Positions 22,741 to 30,375 of a stretch of 64,000 nucleotides of DNA are shown in pieces. The number at the start of each line of letters is the position of its first letter. The first letter of the stretch is position 1. Both the position numbers and the translations under genes were made by a program. The DNA lies in contig DF239435.1 of assembly GCA_000507305.1 (NCBI GenBank), positions 1-64,000 of the forward strand. The letters are read 5' to 3'. This DNA comes from Breviolum minutum Mf 1.05b.01. Taxonomy: Eukaryota > Sar > Dinophyceae > Suessiales > Symbiodiniaceae. The notes beneath the pieces were generated by a model. That model had not been told where the DNA came from, made no database searches, and was given only the letters and a program-made list of their open reading frames with translations.

Positions 22741-25700
22741 CTATGTGGTCAAGGACTGCGCGATAAAAGGGAACATCTGAGAGCACGATTGGACTCTCCT
22801 TCGGGTAGCAGGCGACAGTTGCATCATGACATTCGTTGCCCCCACCTCTTGCAAATAATGATCCAGCGTAGCCATATGGCGGAGACGCATTCTCCAAAGG
22901 ATATCACTCACAGGGGTATCGCAATGATACCAGAAGACGCATCCTCCGGGCCTTAAGCAACCCGGTGTCAATCGCAGGTCTGATGGGATCTCCAAAACCT
23001 CCAGTAGCCTGTCCCACCGTCGCCTGTATGTAGCTGGGGCAGCAGGGTACAAGAATTCATCGGCCGAAAGTCGGCCAAAGACTGAAGTAGCCAACTGAAT
23101 TGTAACAGCATCTGAAATCCTCGTGTGCTGCACTCGTCCTCGGCCACGACGTCCAGGTTTTGGAGCTCCGACACGCAAAAACATCACGTTGCGATCAATG
23201 CCAGAGTCAGTAGGTAGCAGAAGGTCACGTCTTCTAGCGTTCAGCGGTTCAATGATGCGAAGTGCCCCATGGAAAGCGATGAGCGTCACGACCACCCACC
23301 TTAGCCAACCCCAGCTTAATCCCAATGCTGCAAAGGAGTCGAGGATAGGCTTGGGCAAGGGCGGCCTATGATTAACAGGCAATGCTATCTCCCACCGCGC
23401 CAAGAGCTCCCAAGATGATGTGAGAGCCCCACGACTTGAAGGAAATCTCTGCTGCAAGTAGACCACCAGGTGTCGAAACAAATACATTGGTTCGCCAGTC
23501 TGATAAAGCCAGTTTCCAAAAGCTCGGACAAAGTGCAGTTGCAAGCTAGGGTCGACAGAAAAACGATCCAGCACTTCGGAACCTAGCTCGCTCTCCAGCC
23601 AAGCCACATAACGGCTATGCACCCGTTGTTGAAGTAGCTGAGTAGTAGGTTGCACCAAATTGATCCGCTCCAAATCCGGCAAATCAGAACGAGGCTGTCG
23701 TTGTCTCGGTCCCGGGTTTGTGGCTTCTCCGATCCTCCGTGAGGAAGACCGGGCACAGGCAGCAGCGTCAAGTCGTCGTTGACGTTGAATGGGTTTCAGC
23801 GATTCGACAAGTCTTGCAGCAAGGTAGCCGGCTAAACGAGCTGGATAGCTCTCGGCGGCTTTGGTCCAACTCATGCGAAATTGGTGACTGTATCCACGAA
23901 GTTGAATGTGCTTCCGTGAGCAAGTGCAGCTCAGTTTTTCCACGCCGCTCCAAAAATTGCCATAGAATTTAGTGCGCTTCCTCCAAGCGGTTCCCCACCG
24001 ACAATAATCAGTCTGGAAGTAGTTCAACGAATGCTTACGGATGATATGAACCCAATCAGGATGTAACCAAAGATAACTCCCTGATGGGTTCTCCACCCAT
24101 ACCTTCAAACCAGCATCCACACAACTAGAAATGAAAGAGGCGAGCCAGGCAGCCATGGCGTTACCGATTGCCACTTTCTCTCGCATACTGTCAGTCATAG
24201 AGTCAACGCCGGTAGGTTGCAAAGCTGACCGCACCGGCGGGCAAACTGCACGGGAGAAGCTCGAGCACACTGGACCTGCTGTAGCCGTTAAAAAAGCACC
24301 GGCCTCCACACACTGCTCCAGAAAACATTGAACTTCTTTGTCCAGCAGATCCTCCTTGGGACTATGCTTCAAGTCGTAGCACAGTACCCAACGTTCAGAA
24401 CATTCGGCCAGCTTCTTCGCAGCGATACGGCAACCAGAAAACAAATCGAGATGGCCAGATTTGTGCAGCACGTCTTCCAGCTTTTTTCCAGTAGGCACCA
24501 CAAATTGACTCGTTGGAACCTGTTGCAGTAAAGCCAGAGCAGCCGCAGAGAGAGCTCTGCTATCCAACCATGGCTCGGCGCGTCGCGTGGGAGTGGCAAC
24601 AGGTGGCTTAGTTAAAACAGTCTTTTCAAACCCTGTCCTCCTCGCTCTGCCAGCAAACCAAGCTCGACGACGTAGTTCGCGAAGATTTGCAGGCTCAGGA
24701 ACAAACTGCACCACCTCATGCAACTCAGGAAGCTTCGCCATAGTAGCATCATCCAAACCTTGCTGTTGCAAAAATCTGTCGAAAGCAGAAAAATCACCAG
24801 TAGCGGCCGATTCAAACCACTCCGGAAGGTCACTGCAAGGCGGTCGGCAGTCCAAGTAGCGAGTAGGATCATCTGCTACATTGTCCTTCGTACCAATGTA
24901 CTGCCAGCAGCTGAAAATTGAATAGCCAAGCACTGAAGGGAAAAAACGTCTGAGCAAGCCATTAAGGGATCGTGAGCTTGAACGCCCCTTGATCAGAGCA
25001 CCAAGCGACACTTGACTGTCACTACCAATCAAAGGTCTGCAGCTAGGCTTCGACCGGCCTACACGTGTCTCACACTCCAGAGCGGCTTGTAATTCACTGA
25101 TATTGATGTGCGTCTTTTGCTTGATAGCCTTTCGAGTTTGGATCTTGAATTGCAAAGAGCGAGAAAGCTGCGTCCAGACCGGATGGGCTTGACTTGGAGC
25201 CTCACCGGCGGGCACCTCATCCTCAGGAGCTAGAACACCACGTAGTCGCTGCCAAGCCCGGAAAGGGGATAAAAGGCGGGACCATGCCGCCTTTGTTAAC
25301 TTATGCCTCACCAACTCTTCTGCCAACTTGCGAGGGATAGGTGCTGTCACTTCGGCTCGATGTGAACCAGAAGCGTCAACTAGCGAGAGCTCGGCCACCG
25401 GTTGCGTTCGAAGGTCTGTGCAGAAAGTAGGAGCCAGCAGCACTAAGCTCCATAGCTCATCCACCAACACTGGGGGCAAAGGGAAGGTCTCCGTATAGTC
25501 ATGGGCCTGTATCACGTCGAACACTTCCGCTAACAGGCACATACCACGCCTGCGAAACTGTAAGATGGATATCCATGACCCTGCCAAAACTTCTAACAAT
25601 TTTTTGTTCGACACACCAAGCCGGCAAAGCTGAGCGGTGATGTGACAAATCGGAACGGTTCGTTCCAGCTGGGCTCGGATGAGTCCTTTTGTGCCAGAGA

Positions 25701-27384
25701 TCTGAGCGCCCCAGAACTTCGCGTCCGTCTGCTCCCGAAACCGCTTCTTCTCATGAGGTTGCAGTCCATGGCTCAAGTAGGAGTCGACCATCATATCGGC
25801 TAGTTCTGCAGAAACCTTAGCACCAGGGGAAGCTGTCACCACTTTCTCCACCAGCACAAAGTCATCAATGATGATGCCAGCAAACCAGCGGTGCCTAGGA
25901 CACTTGCCATGCATGGTGCATATCTCATCCATCTTGAAACCAGCCTGTAGCGCTATAACCATGTGACTCTGCTGTCCATATTCGACAGCGTTGATGTCGC
26001 CCATTGCAAGAGCGGGAACGTAAAATGGGCAATCGGACGGAGCACCAGAGAAACTCTTGAACTTTTTCGCCTCAGCGGGTGTAAGATTCAGGGCTATCGA
26101 GTTGCGAGCTGCTCTCTGTTCCGACACCGCATAGAGATAATAATAATCTCTAAGATCTTCACCAGAAGCTTCCAAATGTTCCCCCTCCTGCAGAACGATG
26201 TCCAACAACGGCATAGGTGAGGCCATGGTTTGTGTCCAGTCGACCAACCCTTCCTCAAGAAGGTTGGCCCCCCTTGAGTCGAGGATTAAACGGTCCTGCT
26301 GCTGGTTCTTAATCAGACAGAAGACGCCAGCTCGGTGTCCCAGTCGTACTTGGTGAGGTCCAAACAGGGCCAGTCGGCCTGTGTCGTCCAACTTGTGCAG
26401 CAACTTGATGAGCTCATCGCGGGCACCACGAACATGCGCTCGGGGCGGTGTATCAGGAGACTTGGAAGGATGCAATGAATGATCCAGTGGGGCATCAAAA
26501 ATCTGACGGGACTGTTGGTTCAGCAACTGAGACGGATGAAAACAGGGCCTCCCACCAAAAGAAAGACGATCTGCTTCCACCTCCTTAGCTAACTGCACTT
26601 CGGCGACCATAGTTTGCGAAGAAGGTACGGGCTGATCCTTGTCATTCGGCTGCTTCTTCACATTGGTCCGGTAGTCAAAGGACTTCAATATAGCAGCAGC
26701 AGCGGAAGTCAGGCTAGCCAGTGAGTCCTGCAAAGATTCAACCTTACCAGCAGTGCGCCCCATGTCGGCGGCACTGATCATAGGGCAGTCCAACCAGCAA
26801 CTGCTCAACCGCTTCAACCGTTGTAGCACTCCCCGTTGCTCTCCTGTCATGGCAGCGAGGGGTTCATAGTCCGCAGGAACCCGCGATAGAGATCCCAAAT
26901 GCAACCAGTTGAGGCAGATTACCATTGACTGCAAAGCTTTCCCTTCTCCCTTGTCATCTGAGTTGGTCTTACTTGAGATTGGCGGCAAAGGCATCGGCCA
27001 CACCGGCCGGGAGGTGCAACCCCTTCTAGGCTTGCGAGTCTGCGCTGAGAATGTGGAAAGAAAGAACTTGCGTAGTGAGCCAGCTCTGCTTCGAAGGAGC
27101 CAGCGAGTCTGTGAATTCCAAAGTTGCCCCACTCCAACTGTTTCAGCTCTAGCCCCAGGCGGCTGAGGAAAGGCAGCAGCTCCAGTTGAAGATTTCGGCA
27201 AAGAAGTAGAAACATCGGCACCTGAAAGACCGCAATGAGAAGGCGCCGCACATGCATCTTGAAAAACATCAGGAGGACGATCCGGCTCCGCACAGGGCTG
27301 GCGACTCGGTCGGCAGAGGGGGAAGCAAGACCGACAAAGTCTAACAACCCAGAACCACTGTACTCCGCCGACGGAGTCGCACAA
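22741..27384 (-). CDS. Retroelement polyprotein: RT - RNase H - C5-methyltransferase-like - tyrosine recombinase
   Basis: The 1547-codon frame shows these domains. Reverse transcriptase is at about 335-570 (RLILDSRGAN 365-374, IIIDDFVLVE 504-513 as the DD motif). RNase H is at about 660-845 (LVDASGS 668-674, INISELQAALE from 761, GSDSQVSLGA from 787, NVADDPTRY 835-843). A cytosine-methyltransferase-like fold is at about 970-1145 (GHLDLFSG 977-984, GPVCSSFS 1037-1044 where family members have GPPCQxFS, WVENPSGSYLW 1096-1106, WRKRTKFYGN 1134-1143). NPGP is at 1223-1226. A tyrosine recombinase is at about 1330-1515 (HGALRIIEP with R1376, CLRPGG 1476-1481, LDHYLQE with Y1510). The frame opens just after a TGA near 27398 and has no ATG for about 130 codons (first near 26994), so the true start is unclear; the stated 5' end is a TTG. 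It copies the element through RNA and inserts it by site-specific strand exchange. The methyltransferase may mark the element's own DNA. Confidence 0.85.
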   Translation of the reverse strand: MCDSVGGVQWFWVVRLCRSCFPLCRPSRQPCAEPDRPPDVFQDACAAPSHCGLSGADVSTSLPKSSTGAAAFPQPPGARAETVGVGQLWNSQTRWLLRSRAGSLRKFFLSTFSAQTRKPRRGCTSRPVWPMPLPPISSKTNSDDKGEGKALQSMVICLNWLHLGSLSRVPADYEPLAAMTGEQRGVLQRLKRLSSCWLDCPMISAADMGRTAGKVESLQDSLASLTSAAAAILKSFDYRTNVKKQPNDKDQPVPSSQTMVAEVQLAKEVEADRLSFGGRPCFHPSQLLNQQSRQIFDAPLDHSLHPSKSPDTPPRAHVRGARDELIKLLHKLDDTGRLALFGPHQVRLGHRAGVFCLIKNQQQDRLILDSRGANLLEEGLVDWTQTMASPMPLLDIVLQEGEHLEASGEDLRDYYYLYAVSEQRAARNSIALNLTPAEAKKFKSFSGAPSDCPFYVPALAMGDINAVEYGQQSHMVIALQAGFKMDEICTMHGKCPRHRWFAGIIIDDFVLVEKVVTASPGAKVSAELADMMVDSYLSHGLQPHEKKRFREQTDAKFWGAQISGTKGLIRAQLERTVPICHITAQLCRLGVSNKKLLEVLAGSWISILQFRRRGMCLLAEVFDVIQAHDYTETFPLPPVLVDELWSLVLLAPTFCTDLRTQPVAELSLVDASGSHRAEVTAPIPRKLAEELVRHKLTKAAWSRLLSPFRAWQRLRGVLAPEDEVPAGEAPSQAHPVWTQLSRSLQFKIQTRKAIKQKTHINISELQAALECETRVGRSKPSCRPLIGSDSQVSLGALIKGRSSSRSLNGLLRRFFPSVLGYSIFSCWQYIGTKDNVADDPTRYLDCRPPCSDLPEWFESAATGDFSAFDRFLQQQGLDDATMAKLPELHEVVQFVPEPANLRELRRRAWFAGRARRTGFEKTVLTKPPVATPTRRAEPWLDSRALSAAALALLQQVPTSQFVVPTGKKLEDVLHKSGHLDLFSGCRIAAKKLAECSERWVLCYDLKHSPKEDLLDKEVQCFLEQCVEAGAFLTATAGPVCSSFSRAVCPPVRSALQPTGVDSMTDSMREKVAIGNAMAAWLASFISSCVDAGLKVWVENPSGSYLWLHPDWVHIIRKHSLNYFQTDYCRWGTAWRKRTKFYGNFWSGVEKLSCTCSRKHIQLRGYSHQFRMSWTKAAESYPARLAGYLAARLVESLKPIQRQRRLDAAACARSSSRRIGEATNPGPRQRQPRSDLPDLERINLVQPTTQLLQQRVHSRYVAWLESELGSEVLDRFSVDPSLQLHFVRAFGNWLYQTGEPMYLFRHLVVYLQQRFPSSRGALTSSWELLARWEIALPVNHRPPLPKPILDSFAALGLSWGWLRWVVVTLIAFHGALRIIEPLNARRRDLLLPTDSGIDRNVMFLRVGAPKPGRRGRGRVQHTRISDAVTIQLATSVFGRLSADEFLYPAAPATYRRRWDRLLEVLEIPSDLRLTPGCLRPGGCVFWYHCDTPVSDILWRMRLRHMATLDHYLQEVGATNVMMQLSPATRRRVQSCSQMFPFIAQSLTT

Positions 27385-27445
27385 ACAAAGGAACCCTCAC
27401 CGGTGCCAACAGCAGTCAACTCCTGCTCACCATGACGAATCAACT

Positions 27446-29221
27446 TCACTGAGGGGCTGGATCGGGAGAACCAGCACCTCCTGCATCCCCTTTTCCTTTT
27501 CCATCCTTCCCCTTTCCACCACGAGGCGGTTTCGGCTGCTTCTTGGGATTTGGTGTCGGCACCGAAGCTGCAGCACTGTCGTCTGGAGGAATAGGATGGC
27601 GGCCTCCTCGGTAAGCTAGCTTCTTCTTCTTTTCGTTCAGCAGATCGAACTCGTTCAACTTGTGGAGGAAGAGGTCGACCCACCTCGCATCCAGAAGCTT
27701 CGAGTAAGGAGCCTCCAACTCTGTCGGTAAGGTGTGCGAAGCAAACACTGACACGGGGGGTGGGTCCTCGAGGGAGACCTCCCCTGCGAGGACCCACTGC
27801 CCCCTGTCTATGGATAGCTGATCCCCCATAGCTAGTCCCAGATAGCACCTTGCCTTCGCTTCGTCGACTGCTCCCGCTCTGAGAGCATCCAAGATACCCG
27901 CTATCGACCAAAGTAGTCGCAGCGGGGTCTGATATCCTTGCACCCGTGACCGAAGCTCCAACCAAGCTCTTGCGCTTGTTGGCACTGCTGAAGACCCGGG
28001 CATTTGAGTACGCATTGCAAAATCCTCCTCCATGTTGCGTTCCAATACCTTGACCAGCTCCGCAGGACTGCGTTGAAGGGTGCGTCTGAGAGCACGGAGA
28101 GCAGCTGCATTCTTCCTTGAAGTCCCAACTGATGCGCTGTCGCCACTTCCTAGAGCACCAGATCCTTCGAGGAGCGCTTCCAAAGTTTGCCCTCTTTTCT
28201 TCTGCGAAGTCAGGTGGCCAGCTATCTCGGTCAGCTTTGCGATGGCTGAGGAAATCTGCAAATCTGGCTGTGTCACGTCTTGATCCAGCTGAAAGGCTCC
28301 TGCATCGACGGCCTCCTCTTCGCTGTCCGACAGAGGATTGTTTGCTTTTGGTGTAGCCTTTGACCGAGGTAAGTCGTCCAATCGGGTCTTCCCTTTCATT
28401 GCCAAACGAACCATCTCCTTGATCTGCTCCTCCGGGATGCCAGCATTCCTGGCCGCCGACACCACCTCGAAGTTGGCTCCCTGTAGCTCGTGATCGGCAT
28501 CTGCGCTGGGACCCAACCCCGGAGGTGGACATTGTTGTCCAAAAGAGGGTTTCGGAGCGGGCTCGCTCCTTCGAAGGGCAGGAGGTCGACCAGCAGTCAA
28601 AGCTTTCTTCACGTCTGTAGCCAGCTCGGCAAACGAAGTCTCAAGCAGGCTCAAACGGCTATCCAAATCTGCTTTTGGAGTGCCGCGACGACGAGGTTCC
28701 CCACTGGTAGCTGAAGCAAACGCAAAGTGTTGTTCAAATGCTGCAGCTAGAGCGGCAGCAGAAGGCAAAATAGTCGGACCTCTGTTGTCAAAAGGGATGT
28801 CAGGGTCCACTTGTTCCACTGATGAATCAAAGGTCACCAGACTCTCAAACTCGGCAGGCAAAATACCTAACCAGACCTTCTGAAGAAAAACAGTCTCTTC
28901 ACTGGGACTGGCTCGGTCCACAAATTCCACTTGCACTGACGTCGGCCTGAGCAGGGCTCCAGCCGGCAAAACACGTTTGGCAGCTATCCTGTTCCAGCTG
29001 CTAAAGGGGAAAGCACAAACTAGTCTGCTCTCCAATTGAGAAACCAAAATGACGGCCACAGCTGTAACCGAATCACCATCCACAATCTCAAAGAGGCCGA
29101 CGGGATATTCAAAGTCCACCTCTCTATTCTCTTCCAAAATCACAGTGCAAAGCCTGAGAGACACAGGTTGCGGGGTCTCAGGCACCTCCTCCTGATCCTC
29201 CAAATCAGGCAGATCCTCCAT
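27446..29221 (-). CDS. gag-like ORF of the retroelement
   Basis: The ATG at 29221 lies inside the preceding ORF (17-nt overlap). The 591-residue product has an acidic N terminus, a mixed region with a predicted coiled-coil-like segment (DSRLSLLETSFAELATDVKK), an alpha-helical capsid-like middle and C-terminal part (SAIAKLTEIAGHLTSQKKRG, AELVKVLERNMEEDFAMRTQ, WVDLFLHKLNEFDLLNEKKK), and a Lys/Gly-rich basic end (PKPPRGGKGKDGKGKGDAGG) suited to bind nucleic acid. There is no CCHC zinc knuckle. Position directly 5' of the RT frame supports a gag role. The frame stops at 27446, and the polyprotein frame opens about 48 nt later. Confidence 0.7.
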   Translation of the reverse strand: MEDLPDLEDQEEVPETPQPVSLRLCTVILEENREVDFEYPVGLFEIVDGDSVTAVAVILVSQLESRLVCAFPFSSWNRIAAKRVLPAGALLRPTSVQVEFVDRASPSEETVFLQKVWLGILPAEFESLVTFDSSVEQVDPDIPFDNRGPTILPSAAALAAAFEQHFAFASATSGEPRRRGTPKADLDSRLSLLETSFAELATDVKKALTAGRPPALRRSEPAPKPSFGQQCPPPGLGPSADADHELQGANFEVVSAARNAGIPEEQIKEMVRLAMKGKTRLDDLPRSKATPKANNPLSDSEEEAVDAGAFQLDQDVTQPDLQISSAIAKLTEIAGHLTSQKKRGQTLEALLEGSGALGSGDSASVGTSRKNAAALRALRRTLQRSPAELVKVLERNMEEDFAMRTQMPGSSAVPTSARAWLELRSRVQGYQTPLRLLWSIAGILDALRAGAVDEAKARCYLGLAMGDQLSIDRGQWVLAGEVSLEDPPPVSVFASHTLPTELEAPYSKLLDARWVDLFLHKLNEFDLLNEKKKKLAYRGGRHPIPPDDSAAASVPTPNPKKQPKPPRGGKGKDGKGKGDAGGAGSPDPAPQ

Positions 29222-29792
29222 CCCCTGGCCACGACAATCCAGCGGTACGGACTGCTAGTTGAGCCTCCCAGGTACTTGGAAATCCACAGAAAATGGAATT
29301 GCCGCAGGAACTGCCTTCCTTGACAAAAGGCCGAATGGCCGAAAAACTGTAGAAGATCCGAACTGGATCGTGATGGCGACCTTGCAGGTCGCGGATCAAA
29401 ACGTAGATAGTTGATGGAAGAGCGATCCTGCTCCTACCACTCTCGCCACGGTGATCCCCAGCAATGGATCTACGGAGAAATCCTCCGATGGAAATTGCAG
29501 CAGCTCTCCTCTCAGCCTCTGTAGGTTCAGCACCAGGGGAAGACCTCCGCAAAGGAGTAGATGCCGACTCAGTCTCGGGAGTTTGCACGTTCCGATCCAA
29601 GTTGGGAAAAGGAGGCACCTCCGGATAAGGTGAGCCGGTGCCAGAAACGTAGTTGACCGTGACGGGAGATGAAAAAGGATTGGAAGCCAGAGACCCCTCT
29701 GCCAGTCGCTCTTCCAAAGCCAACACTCGCACTGATAGAGCAGCCAGATCCCGCCGCAATGATTGCAGTTCAGTCAGGATAGGGTTGCTCAT
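29205..29792 (-). CDS. Coiled-coil ORF upstream of gag
   Basis: 195 codons from an ATG whose first bases overlap the stop of the preceding ORF (ATGA). The N terminus is a heptad-like helix (ILTELQSLRRDLAALSVRVL, ALEERLAEG), followed by a Pro/Ser-rich part and a C-terminal part with IALPSTIYVLIRDLQ. It ends 17 nt inside the gag-like ORF. The family is not recognised; an accessory or N-terminal gag partner is the likeliest reading. Confidence 0.6.
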   Translation of the reverse strand: MSNPILTELQSLRRDLAALSVRVLALEERLAEGSLASNPFSSPVTVNYVSGTGSPYPEVPPFPNLDRNVQTPETESASTPLRRSSPGAEPTEAERRAAAISIGGFLRRSIAGDHRGESGRSRIALPSTIYVLIRDLQGRHHDPVRIFYSFSAIRPFVKEGSSCGNSIFCGFPSTWEAQLAVRTAGLSWPGDGGSA

Positions 29793-30109
29793 GCAATCCT
29801 GTTTTTCACCAAGCTAGCGTTGTAGGGACCCCAACTGCGAGATCTGATGAAGGCCACCAAAGATTGCCGTACCAGATAAAGCAGCTCAAGCACCTGTGCC
29901 AGAAAAAGGCCAACCAGAAGTCCAATGAAGAACGAAGGATAGTGCCAGTGACCAGTGCTCTCAGCAAGAATATCCTGAGCAAAAACAGGGGGTGGATACT
30001 GATGGTCCTGAAGCAGGGTTGAAACAACTGCTGCAACCAAACCACCTGAAGCCACTCCCGGGGGTAAAGCCAAGGGCATCGACTTGACCCAAAATTTCTG
30101 ACAGCCCAT
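29789..30109 (-). CDS. Small ORF with a hydrophobic helix, first ORF of the retroelement
   Basis: About 106 codons from the ATG at 30109 (MGCQKFWVKSMPLALPPG); a second ATG at 30079 is equally possible and the frame is open further upstream. There are two hydrophobic stretches, ASGGLVAAVVSTLL and FFIGLLVGLFLAQVLELLYL, the second a clear membrane helix, followed by a basic end. The stop TGA overlaps the ATG of the next ORF by 4 nt (ATGA), which argues that it is translated as part of the element. An envelope-like or membrane-targeting role is only a guess. Confidence 0.5.
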   Translation of the reverse strand: MGCQKFWVKSMPLALPPGVASGGLVAAVVSTLLQDHQYPPPVFAQDILAESTGHWHYPSFFIGLLVGLFLAQVLELLYLVRQSLVAFIRSRSWGPYNASLVKNRIA

Positions 30110-30138
30110 CGATGAATCATGTGAGGCATGCATATGTG

Positions 30139-30172
30139 TGCTATGTATATATACATATAAATACGTACAAAT
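30139..30172 (-). promoter_or_regulatory. TATA-like AT tract upstream of the first retroelement ORF
   Basis: On the minus strand the tract reads as alternating TATATGTATATATAC some 30-60 nt 5' of the putative ATG at 30109. Its position suits a promoter or the edge of the element. Dinoflagellates are reported to favour TTTT over TATA boxes, so the assignment is weak. Confidence 0.2.
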
Positions 30173-30375
30173 TTTAGTAACAATCATACCTATATCAGAC
30201 ATTTCCATTCATGGGCATCTGATCTTTCATACTGTGGCCGCATTTCGTTCACTCATTTTAAGCTACTCATCTTTTGCTGGCCGGGGAACTACTCAGCTTC
30301 CGTTCGATGGGCGTTGGTGCAGGGGAAGTTGCTAGAAGATTTGGCAAAGGACAGGCCTTACAACTCACGTGAACT

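Larger units (their letters stand above)
22741..30109 (-). mobile_element. DIRS-like tyrosine-recombinase retroelement with a methyltransferase domain
   Basis: Four minus-strand ORFs lie in one compact, intron-free array: a membrane ORF (30109-29789), a coiled-coil ORF (29792-29205), a gag-like ORF (29221-27446) and a polyprotein (27384-22741). Reverse transcriptase, DIRS-type RNase H and a tyrosine recombinase instead of a DDE integrase place it with the DIRS/Ngaro group. All large frames are free of stops, so the copy looks young. I could not identify the split or inverted terminal repeats expected for the group, so the limits given are only the coding limits. The element lies in the same orientation as the surrounding gene cluster. 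Confidence 0.8.

Noticed and set aside
26919-28532. A 537-codon minus-strand frame overlapping the gag-like ORF and the polyprotein
   Set aside because: Composition is Arg/Ser/Gly-rich as expected for a shifted frame of the gag gene, and no domain is seen. It is kept only as a possible route for frameshifting.
22384-30172. Terminal repeats of the retroelement
   Set aside because: Similar AT-rich tracts flank both sides, but I could not align them as direct, split or inverted repeats. A self-alignment of 21.5-31 kb would decide.
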